Shown here: positions 18,366 to 26,258 of the stretch, piece after piece
Numbering within the stretch: the stretch's first letter is position 1
Layout: each line of letters begins with the position of its first letter
Source: Gemmatimonadota bacterium
GTDB taxonomy: Bacteria; Latescibacterota; UBA2968
NCBI GenBank assembly: GCA_002727195.1
Contig: PBWH01000031.1
Coordinates: forward strand, 15,153 to 79,152
Length of the DNA: 64,000 nt
Direction of reading: 5' to 3'
Made by a program: the position numbers and the translations under genes
The notes under the pieces: model-generated
What the model was told of the DNA's origin: nothing
The model's input: only the letters and a program-made list of their open reading frames with translations
Databases searched by the model: none

Positions 18366-20309
18366 ATGCCTACACCAGACGTACTCTTGCGAGGAACAGA
18401 CGCCCCATCTCCCGACCGTATTCAACTTCGGGCCGGCCCGCTCACTGCAGTTTTTGAGCCGCAAATCGGGTTTCTCCGATACATCAAACTCGGTGACCAA
18501 GAGATCCTTAGGGGCCTGTATTCGGCCGTCCGTGATCACAACTGGGATACCATCGCTGCAAAGATTACCAACCTGAACACGGAAGTCGGCGACCGGTCGT
18601 TCCGGATCACGTTCGACTGTGCGCACGTGGAACGGGACATCGACTTCCGCTGGCAGGCCACGGTCGAAGGGGATACGTCCGGCACGATCTCGTTCGAGAT
18701 GGATGGGCAGGCACACAGCGACTTCCGCCGGAACCGGATCGGGTTTTGCGTTCTTCACTCGCCCGCCTACGTCGCGGGGAAGCCGTGCGTGGTCGAGAAG
18801 GACGATGGATCGGTCGAGGAGGGGCGCTTTCCGGATGCGATCTCACCCCGTCAGCCATTTGTGGATATGCGAGCGATCAGTCACGAGGTCGTTCACGGGG
18901 TAATTGCCGAAGTTCGGCTCGAGGGCGACGTGTTCGAGATGGAGGATCAGCGAAACTGGACCGATGCCTCCTACAAGATCTACTGCACCCCGCTCGAGAT
19001 TCCCTTCCCGGTGGATGTCGAATCCGGGAGCGCGATCCAGCAGAAGGTGACGATCCGTCTGGTCGGCGACGTTGCCGATTCCGGGGATGACGACGGCGCA
19101 TCCGTTGTGAGCCTGACGGTAACTCCGTCTGACGGCATCTCGCTGCCGGAACTGGGGCTCTCTCTCGCCTCACACGACACACCATTGAGCGAATCGCATG
19201 TACGCGGCCTTGAGACGATGCACCTGCATCACCTTCGAGCTGACCTGAGGCTGTCGGAAGCTGCGTGGGAGGCGGTTCTGGATCGCGCCGATCTAGAGGC
19301 GGCATCTCTTGGTCTACAGTTGGAACTCGCGTGCACGGTCAGCGATGCGGCGGCAGCCGAGTTGAAAGCGTTGGCCGAGAAGATCGATGGACTAGCCACT
19401 GGCGTGTGCCGTGTCCTGATCTATCACGTGGCCGAAGCGGTCGCCGAGCGCAAATGGATCGAGCTCGCACGCGAGCACGTGGAGGATATACCGATCGTAT
19501 CGGGAACGAACGCCTACTTCACGGAGCTGAACCGGAATCGTCCCGACATGGATGTACTGGATGGGATCTGTTACTCGCTGAATCCCCAGGTGCACGCGTT
19601 CGATGACGCTTCCCTGATGGAAACCCTGATCGCCCAGGGGTGGACCGTGGATAGCACGCGTACGTTCGCGGGAACACTCCCCGTTCACGTCAGTCCGGTG
19701 ACGTTGTCGCCGCGTTTCAACCCGAACGCGACCGTGCCCGAGTCAGATGCCGATTCGGGCACGCTGCCGTCTTCTGTGGATGTGAGACAGATGTCTCTGT
19801 TTGGCGCAGCATGGCTGGTCGGCAGCCTCAAGTATCTCACGCAGAGTGGGGCGGCGAGCGTGACCTACTTCGAGACGACCGGCTGGAAAGGTGTGTTGGA
19901 GACTGAGGGCGGGTCACCTGAACCGTTTCGCGCGGAGCCTGACAGCGTATTCCCGATGGCCCACGTGATGACCTGGTTTGGAGGCATGCGTGGCGGAACG
20001 ATGCTCCGTTCCGATTCGACCGATCATCTTCGGGTTGATGGCCTCGCCGTTCGCAAGGATGCCTGGGTGCGGATCCTGGTTGCGAACACGACCGACGTTC
20101 CACAGGAGGCGCGTGTCCTGTGTCCGGGTCTGGAGGGGAGCGTGCGGGTCGAGGTGCTGGACGGGGAAACGGTGAAGCTGGCGACGACGGAGCCACGAAG
20201 TTTCAGGAGCAGGAAGGATATCCAGAATGCGGAGACCATTGGCGGGACGGTGTCGCTCGTGTTGGCGCCGTACGCGGTCGTGTGCATCAAGGGCAAGCTG
20301 GCTGGTTGA
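18366..20309 (+). CDS. apnL: D-apionate lactonase-like protein (ApnL family)
   Basis: 647 residues. ApnL hydrolyses D-apionolactone to D-apionate in D-apiose catabolism. Recognition rests on the N-terminal beta-domain: LRAGPLTAVFEPQIGFLRYI, VRDHNWDTI, RRNRIGFCVLHSP, DGSVEEGRFPD and EMEDQRNWTDASYKIYCTPL, which I recall as family hallmarks. The middle is barrel-like and the C-terminal ~150 residues form a beta-sandwich (VTYFETTGWKGVLETE near its start). ATG 18366 is chosen because GGAAAGGA lies 4 bases upstream; GTG 18327 is possible. There is no signal peptide. OiaX-, OiaK- and ApnO-like genes follow within 10 kb on the same strand, which strongly supports the call. Substrate not proven. Confidence 0.75.
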   Translation: MPTPDVLLRGTDAPSPDRIQLRAGPLTAVFEPQIGFLRYIKLGDQEILRGLYSAVRDHNWDTIAAKITNLNTEVGDRSFRITFDCAHVERDIDFRWQATVEGDTSGTISFEMDGQAHSDFRRNRIGFCVLHSPAYVAGKPCVVEKDDGSVEEGRFPDAISPRQPFVDMRAISHEVVHGVIAEVRLEGDVFEMEDQRNWTDASYKIYCTPLEIPFPVDVESGSAIQQKVTIRLVGDVADSGDDDGASVVSLTVTPSDGISLPELGLSLASHDTPLSESHVRGLETMHLHHLRADLRLSEAAWEAVLDRADLEAASLGLQLELACTVSDAAAAELKALAEKIDGLATGVCRVLIYHVAEAVAERKWIELAREHVEDIPIVSGTNAYFTELNRNRPDMDVLDGICYSLNPQVHAFDDASLMETLIAQGWTVDSTRTFAGTLPVHVSPVTLSPRFNPNATVPESDADSGTLPSSVDVRQMSLFGAAWLVGSLKYLTQSGAASVTYFETTGWKGVLETEGGSPEPFRAEPDSVFPMAHVMTWFGGMRGGTMLRSDSTDHLRVDGLAVRKDAWVRILVANTTDVPQEARVLCPGLEGSVRVEVLDGETVKLATTEPRSFRSRKDIQNAETIGGTVSLVLAPYAVVCIKGKLAG

Positions 20310-20321
20310 GGCGGTGGGCCC

Positions 20322-21112
20322 GTGACGAAAGCCGTTATTCGCTTCGTGCAGGAGCAGTTGAAGGCCAGACGACTCAGGAGGGGCCCAGTAGATGGAGATC
20401 TGGGGCCGAAGACGCTGGCTGCCCTGAACAAGGTCGACGGCCTCGACCGGAACTGGTCGAAGCGACGGAAAGCAGTCGGGTTCATCCAGCTTCTTGCGGT
20501 CGAGGACAACGTGTAGACGGAATCCGTGGAGGGACTCTAGAGGTCGCAAACGATCTATGCCTATGAGACCCTTGTGGAGAAGCTGGTCGGGAAGGTCGAG
20601 CCACGGATATGGTGTCCCGAGTCGCTTCCGGAGCCCAACCCTCAGAACTGGCCAAGCCAGAACCCGGAGGCTGACCTGATCGCATTCTATGGGGAGGTGA
20701 ACACGCGCCAGGAACGGATCGACCTGCCGTATCCGAACAAGCTGTCGTGGGACAAGCGGACGGTGGTCCATCGGGTCACCTGTCATGAGCTCGTCGCTGA
20801 CAGTATGCGGACGGTTCTGGCGAATGTGCTGGACCAATATGGTTTGCGTGAGATCAAGCGGTTACGGCTCGATCTGTGGGGCGGTTGTCTCACGTGTGGA
20901 AGATGCGTGGCGGGGATCGGTATTCGATGCACAACTGGGGGATCGCCGTCGACTACGATCCGGAACAGAATCGGTTGAAGTTGGGGCGAGACCAGGCATC
21001 GTTTGCGAAGCCTGACTACGATGCCTGGTCGTAGATCTGGGAATCGGAAGGGTGGGTGAGCCTGGGGCGGCAGCGGAACTTCGACTGGATGCATATTCAG
21101 GCGAAGCTCTAG
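20322..21112 (+). pseudogene. Peptidoglycan-binding/M15 peptidase-like protein, broken
   Basis: Starts 12 bases after apnL with a peptidoglycan-binding-like repeat (VIRFVQEQLKARRLRRGPVD then GDLGPKTLAALNKVDGL). It continues after TAG codons at 20514 and 20538 in the same frame (TIYAYETLVEKLVGKVEPRI) through a middle domain. It shifts frame near 20885-20893, resumes as the M15 metallopeptidase core (MRGGDRYSMHNWGIAVDYDP), meets TAG again near 21030, and ends with EGWVSLGRQRNFDWMHIQ. Zinc His and Asp residues are present but the gene cannot make one protein. The second TAG stands at an expected Trp. Related intact proteins are phage- or cell-wall-lysis enzymes. Confidence 0.75.
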
Positions 21113-21246
21113 AAACCGGAATCAACCACGAAGACACACAGGCGCGAAAGCCGCCAGCACGAAGACGCGAAAGAAAACCGAAACGCAATAACAGGTAGGG
21201 CACGCGAGGTCCCGGTCAGCCCGAGAAGGAGAATGGCAAGGTTATT

Positions 21247-21262
21247 AACTGGCATATCAGTT
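21247..21262. promoter_or_regulatory. Candidate GntR operator
   Basis: Perfect inverted repeat AACTG-GCATAT-CAGTT, 22 bases before the GTG start of the GntR gene. FCD-type GntR regulators commonly bind short palindromes of this size and repress themselves. No second copy was noticed near apnL or the RLP gene. Confidence 0.45.
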
Positions 21263-21284
21263 GTATGTTAGGGTATTGCACCCC

Positions 21285-21932
21285 GTGAACGAGAAGACGA
21301 CATCAAGAGATCTGCTGCGGACACGCGCCTATCGCGAGATCAAGGAGATGATTCTTCGGGAGCGCGTGATTCCCGGAAGCTTCCTTTCCAAGCGCGCGCT
21401 GGCCAAGCAATTGGATATGAGTCCTACGCCTGTTCATTCGGCTCTGGAGCGTCTGGAGGCGGAGGGTTTTGTCCGGATCTCGCCGCAGCAGGGCATTGTG
21501 GTCCGAGAGTTCTCGATCGAAGAGGTCGCCGATTTCTTCGAGTTCAGGCTGGCGATCGAGTCGTTCGTGATCCGGGCTCTGGCCGGGAATCTGACCTCCT
21601 ATCAGCGCAAGCGTCTGCGGGGGAACCTCAAGGCACAGTCGGAGTGCGCCCGGCAGGGCGATGTGGATGGGTTCACGCGAGAGGATGTGGCTTTTCATCA
21701 TCTGATCTGTGAGTTTCACGGGAACGGGCAGATTGTGGCGTCAATGACGGACTTGATGGAGAAGCTGTATCGGGTGGCGCGAACGGTGTCGACTCGAGTG
21801 GCGGATCGGCCGACGACCGCTTATCGCGAGCATAAGGCGATCGCGGATGCGGTGATCGCCGGGGATGGGGAGAAGGCGGTCGAGCGGTTGGCTGAGCACA
21901 TTGGTTACGGGAAGCGGGTTTTGATTTCATAA
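21285..21932 (+). CDS. GntR-family transcriptional regulator (FadR/FCD type)
   Basis: 215 residues from GTG 21285 (TTG 21261 is an alternative). The N-terminal winged helix is clear: AYREIKEMILRERVIPGSFL, ALAKQLDMSPTPVHSALERL and EAEGFVRISPQQGIVV. The C-terminal half is an all-helical FCD ligand domain with metal-type residues (FEFRLAIES, then FHHLICEFHGN and AYREHKAIADAV). Regulators of this class sense sugar acids or their phosphates. It sits between apnL and the RLP gene, so it probably controls the apionate genes. A palindrome directly upstream suggests autoregulation. Confidence 0.9.
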   Translation: MNEKTTSRDLLRTRAYREIKEMILRERVIPGSFLSKRALAKQLDMSPTPVHSALERLEAEGFVRISPQQGIVVREFSIEEVADFFEFRLAIESFVIRALAGNLTSYQRKRLRGNLKAQSECARQGDVDGFTREDVAFHHLICEFHGNGQIVASMTDLMEKLYRVARTVSTRVADRPTTAYREHKAIADAVIAGDGEKAVERLAEHIGYGKRVLIS

Positions 21933-21939
21933 TTTAACC

Positions 21940-21985
21940 CCAAGGCGGGGACCACTGAGGACTTGGAAGACACGGAGGGGGCAGC
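21940..21985. repeat. Degenerate intergenic repeat (ACACGGAGG type)
   Basis: Short stretch accactgaggacttggaaga followed by cacggaggggg, of the low-complexity intergenic family also seen near 21125-21180, 32605-32640, 34195-34250, 43650-43672 and 48900-48990. Confidence 0.45.
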
Positions 21986-22103
21986 GCTGTGGCTCTAGGC
22001 GGCTCTATGGGGAAGGCGATCCGGGTTGATCTGGGCAGGGCTGTCTCTGGATGCGCGCGTGGGCGCGCTACTCGAGGACACGGCGAATAAGACGAGGAAT
22101 GGA

Positions 22104-23354
22104 ATGGCTGAGCGGGTAGAAGCGACGTATTGGATGGAGTCGCCGTATGAGATCGAGCGGGCGGCGGATGTGGTGGGAGGGGAACAGTCTTCAGGGACTT
22201 TTGTGCAGGTGCCGGGCGAGACTGCGGACCTCAAGGAGCGGTTCAGGGCGAGGATCGAGGAAGTGAAGCTGCTGGATCCGGCGGAGGCGCCGAGTCTTCC
22301 GGGAGCTGCGGAATCCAGCTCCGGGACATACCAGCGGGCTGAGGTTCGGCTCTCGTTTTCGATCGAGAATATGGGGGCGAATTTGCCGACGTTGATCGCG
22401 ACGGTGGCGGGGAACCTGTTTGAGCTCCGTGATGTGTCAGGGTTGAAGCTGGTCGACATCGAGGTGCCCGACGCGTTCAAGGAAGCATATCCGGGACCGC
22501 AATTCGGGATCACGGGTACTCGCGAACTGGCCGGTGTGCAGGATCGCCCTATTATCGGCACGATCGTGAAGCCGAGCGTCGGGTTGAGTCCGGAGGCGAC
22601 GGCTGACCTCGTTCGGGATCTGGCTGGGGCTGATATCGATTTCGTTAAGGACGACGAGCTGATGGCCAATCCGCCGCACTCACCGATCGAGGAGCGTGTC
22701 GAGAAGGTGATGGCGGTCATCAACGAGGCGGCGGAGGCGAACGGAAAGAAGGGGATGTACGCCTTCAACATCACCGACGAACTCGACGCGATGCTTCGCC
22801 ACCACGATATGGTCAAGGCTGCTGGTGGTACGTGTGTGATGGTGAGCCTGAACAGCATCGGACCTGTCGCGCTCGCACATCTGCGTAAACATTGCGAGCT
22901 GCCGATCCACGGTCATCGGAACGGGTGGGGGATGTATACCCGTTCACCACACCTGGGGATGGGGTTCCGTGCGTATCAGAAGATCTGGAGACTGGCGGGG
23001 GCTGATCATATCCACGTGAACGGGTTGCAGAACAAGTTCTGGGAACCGGATGACTCGGTTGTGAACTCGATTCAGGCGTGCTTCGAGCGGTTCCTGGGCG
23101 GGTATCCCGTGATGCCGGTCATCTCGTCGGGTCAGACAGGGATGCAGGCGCCGGAAACCTACGCGCGAATCAACAGCGTGGACGTGATGTATCTCGCAGG
23201 CGGCGGGATGATGGCACATCCGGGCGGGCCACCGGCCGGGAATATTGCCCTGCTGCAGTGCTGGGAAGCGGCCGTTCATGGTATCCCACTCGAGACCTAC
23301 GCCGAGAGCAATCCGGAGTTGGCTCAGTCGATCGAGAAGTTCGGTAAGCGCTAA
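22104..23354 (+). CDS. oiaX: RuBisCO-like protein, probable 3-oxo-isoapionate-4-phosphate decarboxylase (OiaX-like)
   Basis: 416 residues, form IV RuBisCO-like protein. Large-subunit positions that can be seen: Lys156 in TIVKPSVGLSP, the carbamate-lysine/metal motif KDDE (182-185), HGHR (269-272), HVNG (304-307), SSGQ (341-344) and GGG (366-368) with AHPGGPPAG. The metal centre thus looks functional. In known D-apionate pathways an RLP decarboxylates 3-oxo-isoapionate 4-phosphate to L-erythrulose 1-phosphate, and the neighbours ApnL, OiaK and ApnO match that route. ATG 22104 follows GAGGAA; the open frame to 22026 is non-homologous. MtnW-type activity is unlikely because no methionine-salvage genes are near. 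Confidence 0.82.
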   Translation: MAERVEATYWMESPYEIERAADVVGGEQSSGTFVQVPGETADLKERFRARIEEVKLLDPAEAPSLPGAAESSSGTYQRAEVRLSFSIENMGANLPTLIATVAGNLFELRDVSGLKLVDIEVPDAFKEAYPGPQFGITGTRELAGVQDRPIIGTIVKPSVGLSPEATADLVRDLAGADIDFVKDDELMANPPHSPIEERVEKVMAVINEAAEANGKKGMYAFNITDELDAMLRHHDMVKAAGGTCVMVSLNSIGPVALAHLRKHCELPIHGHRNGWGMYTRSPHLGMGFRAYQKIWRLAGADHIHVNGLQNKFWEPDDSVVNSIQACFERFLGGYPVMPVISSGQTGMQAPETYARINSVDVMYLAGGGMMAHPGGPPAGNIALLQCWEAAVHGIPLETYAESNPELAQSIEKFGKR

Positions 23355-23380
23355 CGACGAGTAACGCGTCAGGAGGCAAG

Positions 23381-24322
23381 ATGGAATACCCAACCCTATC
23401 CCAGGCACTCAGGTTCGAACGACTCACCCCACCGACGGGGAAGATCCGCGTATTGCTCGATACCGACACCTACAATGAGGTGGACGATCAGTTTGCCGTC
23501 GTGCACGCGCTCCTGAGTCCTGACCGTATCGAGCTGGAGGCCATCTGTGCGGCTCCGTTCCACAACAATAGGAGCGATAGTCCCGCAGACGGAATGGAGA
23601 AGAGCTATGACGAGATCCTGCGTCTTCTCGAACGGATGGGGGTTACCGAGCGTGATTGTGTATACAAGGGATCAGATCGCTATCTACCGTCACGGTCGGA
23701 ACCGGTCGAGAGCGAGGCGGCGCGGCAGATCGTGGAGCGGGCGAACTCGGGGAATGACCCCCTTTATGTGACGCCGATCGGGGCGATCACGAACGTCGCC
23801 TCGGCGATCCTGATGGATCCTTCGATCGTCCAAAAGATCGTCGTGGTCTGGCTGGGCGGTCAGCCGATGCAGGCGCCCAGTGCTCGGGAATTCAACCTCA
23901 AACAGGACGTTCCCGCAGGACAGGTGATCTTCGATTCCGGTGTGCCGTTCGTTCAGGTGCCCTGCCGAGGCGTCTCCTCACATCTGCTGACGACCGTCGC
24001 GGAGATGGAGCAGTATGTGAAGCCGCACGGTGCGATCGGCCAGTTCCTGTTCGAAACGTTCGAGACCTACCGGAATAATCAGTTCGCGCGTTCGAAGGAG
24101 ATCTGGGACATCTCCGCCACGGGGTGGTTGATCGATGCGGACTGGGTGCCGTCCACAATCGTGCCGAGCCCGATCCTGACCGATCAGGTGACGTGGTCGT
24201 TCGACGCACGGAGACACGGTATGCGCGTGGCGGATATGGTGAACCGCGACGCGATCTTCGGCGACCTGTTCAGGAAGCTGGAGCAGTTAGCGAACGGGGA
24301 CCTGTCGCCCTCTTGGCAGTAG
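23381..24322 (+). CDS. Inosine-uridine-type nucleoside hydrolase family protein
   Basis: 313 residues. The Ca2+ site DxDxxxxxDD is DTDTYNEVDD (27-36), and a later PIGAITNVA strand fits the family. ATG 23381 follows CAGGAGG. It lies 26 bases after the RLP gene in the same orientation, so they are likely one transcript. Classical members cleave N-ribosides. Here the surrounding D-apionate genes suggest a furanoside of apiose as substrate, which is speculation. The C-terminal active-site His of inosine-uridine enzymes was not placed with certainty. Confidence 0.85.
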   Translation: MEYPTLSQALRFERLTPPTGKIRVLLDTDTYNEVDDQFAVVHALLSPDRIELEAICAAPFHNNRSDSPADGMEKSYDEILRLLERMGVTERDCVYKGSDRYLPSRSEPVESEAARQIVERANSGNDPLYVTPIGAITNVASAILMDPSIVQKIVVVWLGGQPMQAPSAREFNLKQDVPAGQVIFDSGVPFVQVPCRGVSSHLLTTVAEMEQYVKPHGAIGQFLFETFETYRNNQFARSKEIWDISATGWLIDADWVPSTIVPSPILTDQVTWSFDARRHGMRVADMVNRDAIFGDLFRKLEQLANGDLSPSWQ

Positions 24323-24410
24323 GATACATACCAGGAGACGGTCCGCTCGTACGCGCGGGGGATCGGCCACTGCTGACGCTGGACGATGTGACGTGGGACT
24401 ACGGGAAGCG

Positions 24411-24542
24411 ATGCTCGATCAGTTGACGCCAAGAGCGAGACCCTACTATGAACTGCTGAGGACAGCGGACCGGACGGAGGATGTCCCGGGATGGCTGGTC
24501 GAGGCAACACGAAAGGCGGGCTGGGACGGTGAACTGGAATGA
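24411..24542 (+). pseudogene. C-terminal gene fragment before the sulfatase
   Basis: A 43-codon frame from ATG 24411 ends at TGA 24540-24542, overlapping the sulfatase start. Its sequence (PRARPYYELLRTADRTEDVP, then WLVEATRKAGWDGELE) looks like a real protein end. Another frame just upstream (24322-24405) also looks coding (VRAGDRPLLTLDDVTWDYGK), and one indel near 24405 would join them. I do not recognise the family. It is probably the residue of a deleted gene, or a small gene broken by one base. Confidence 0.4.
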
Positions 24543-25998
24543 GCAGACAAACATCCTGTTGATCACCACCGATCAGCAGAGGTGGGATACTCTCGGCTGC
24601 TACGGCGTGTCCGGGCTACACACACCGAATCTCGACCTGCTGGGGGCGGAAGGGGTCCGATACGAACGTTGTTACGTGAACGGGACGATCTGTACTCCGA
24701 GCCGGGCAAGCCTGTGGACGGGCAAGCACATCCCCGGTCACGGTGTCCACGCCCTACATGACTGCCTGCCGGAAGACGAAGTGATGTTCCCCAAACGGCT
24801 TCAGGCCGCAGGTTACGAGACGGCCCTGTTTGGCAAGCTGCACGTATCCGGCCACTACCGCGAATACGACAGGCGTCACCCGAACGATGGTTTCGACGTA
24901 TACGAGTGGGCGTCCGATCCGAAAGGGCCGTGGGGGATGGACAATGCCTATCTCCAGTGGTTGGAGGGGCGCGATCCGGACTTGCGGCAGGCAATCCGGA
25001 ATGGCGATCCCATCGGACACATACCTGCAGAGTCTCATATGACCACGTGGGCTGCTGAACGCACGATCGAGTACCTGGATGCGCGACGCGATTCCGACAA
25101 GCCGTTCTTCTGTTGTATGAGTGTCTTCGATCCCCATTCCCCGTATACGAACCATCCGGAAGAAGCGGAATCGGTGCTAGGGGATCTGCCAGATGTGATC
25201 GCGGGTGATCAGCCGTTTACGGGACGGCCGATCGCACACGAAATGGAACGGAAGTGGGGTCCGAAGGTGCCTGAGCCTGAAACGCTGGACTGGTTCCGGA
25301 TCGGCTATCACGCCGCGGTTGCCCACATCGACAGGCAGGTCGGACGGGTGCTGGATGCACTGGAGAGGACGGGATTGGGCGATTGCACCCTCGTGATCTT
25401 TACGAGCGATCACGGTGATATGCTGGGCGATCACGGGTTGATGACGAAGGGAGCCTACTTCTACGACGCGTGCACTCGTGTGCCGATGATCGTGCGAGGA
25501 CCCGGTATCGGTCCGCGTGTCGAGGAAGCCCCCGTACAGCTACACGACATCGCGTCGACCTGTCTGCAGGTGGCTGGCGCGTCGTCCGATGAGACCGGTC
25601 AGTGGTCGCCGGACGGGGTCAGCCTGCTGGATGCAGACAAGCTGCACCAGAGGAATCGGGCGGTGTGTCTGTATCGCAACAGCGGAAACTGTAACAAGCC
25701 GGAGATCGGGTATCGCGGTTACTTCGATCCGCCGATCCACGGGATGATGTGGTATGCAGACGGGCATAAGGTGAACGTGTATCATTCACCGGAACCGGAT
25801 GAAGACCATCCGCAGGGCGAGATCTACGACCTGTCTGAGGATCCCAACGAGATGGAGAATCTCTGGGAGGCAGACGCGGTTCAGGTCCTGAGATTACGGA
25901 CGATCGGTGAGGCAATGGATTGGCTTGCTCTGGAGGGCTTCAGGGGACGGGCGAGGGGGGAGGATGCGAGTGGGGATCGGTTTAAGAGAGGGTCATAG
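24529..25998 (+). CDS. Type I sulfatase
   Basis: 489 residues. The formylglycine signature is CTPSRASLWTGK with Cys55. N-terminal metal residues are in LLITTDQQRWDTLGCYG, a central strand holds SVFDPHSPY, and the second metal cluster is FTSDHGDMLGDHG. The start is GTG 24529. There is no signal peptide, so the enzyme acts in the cytoplasm on imported oligosaccharides, unlike most glycan sulfatases, and needs a formylglycine-generating enzyme not seen here. It lies within the apionate gene run, suggesting a sulfated substrate. Confidence 0.9.
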   Translation: MNWNEQTNILLITTDQQRWDTLGCYGVSGLHTPNLDLLGAEGVRYERCYVNGTICTPSRASLWTGKHIPGHGVHALHDCLPEDEVMFPKRLQAAGYETALFGKLHVSGHYREYDRRHPNDGFDVYEWASDPKGPWGMDNAYLQWLEGRDPDLRQAIRNGDPIGHIPAESHMTTWAAERTIEYLDARRDSDKPFFCCMSVFDPHSPYTNHPEEAESVLGDLPDVIAGDQPFTGRPIAHEMERKWGPKVPEPETLDWFRIGYHAAVAHIDRQVGRVLDALERTGLGDCTLVIFTSDHGDMLGDHGLMTKGAYFYDACTRVPMIVRGPGIGPRVEEAPVQLHDIASTCLQVAGASSDETGQWSPDGVSLLDADKLHQRNRAVCLYRNSGNCNKPEIGYRGYFDPPIHGMMWYADGHKVNVYHSPEPDEDHPQGEIYDLSEDPNEMENLWEADAVQVLRLRTIGEAMDWLALEGFRGRARGEDASGDRFKRGS

Positions 25999-26069
25999 CG
26001 CAGTCCAGAGCAGCTCTGGTGTCGACCACAGGTGTGACCAGTATGAATGCAACGCAGCGGCTCTTAAGG

Positions 26070-26212
26070 TGCTCTCCTCTCCCACGAGTGAGAGAGGACG
26101 GTTGAGCCACCAAGGCGAAATCCGGTGAGGGCGGAGACGGTCGGTCGCAGCAAAAGGCCCTCACCCTGACCTCGCTTTGCCCGGTCGTCCCTCTCCCATA
26201 TATGGGAGAGGG
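26070..26212. repeat. Intergenic CCCTCTCCC-type palindromic repeat
   Basis: Contains a ctctcctctcccacgagtga-type half near 26071-26098 and, 90 bases on, a perfect 24-bp palindrome CCCTCTCCCATA/TATGGGAGAGGG (26189-26212). The 5' half resembles 59650-59680. It is of the widespread class of short bacterial intergenic repeats. Confidence 0.65.
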
Positions 26213-26258
26213 GAAGCCCCGCCAGGTCCAATGGTGGATACGGGAATATGACCACAAT

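Noticed and set aside
14501-21033. Reassignment of TAG to a sense codon (e.g. Trp), suggested by TAG codons in otherwise readable genes
   Set aside because: Many intact genes in the window end in TAG (e.g. the nucleoside hydrolase, kinase, aminotransferase, PfkB-neighbour Gfo/Idh and DppC-neighbouring membrane protein genes), and the interrupted genes also have missing starts or frameshifts. GC-rich codon use makes TAG the most likely stop to arise by one change.
24481-24528. Earlier ATG start for the sulfatase
   Set aside because: The added residues (MSRDGWSRQHERRAG) are unlike sulfatases and come from the preceding gene fragment. GTG 24529 starts just before the conserved strand.
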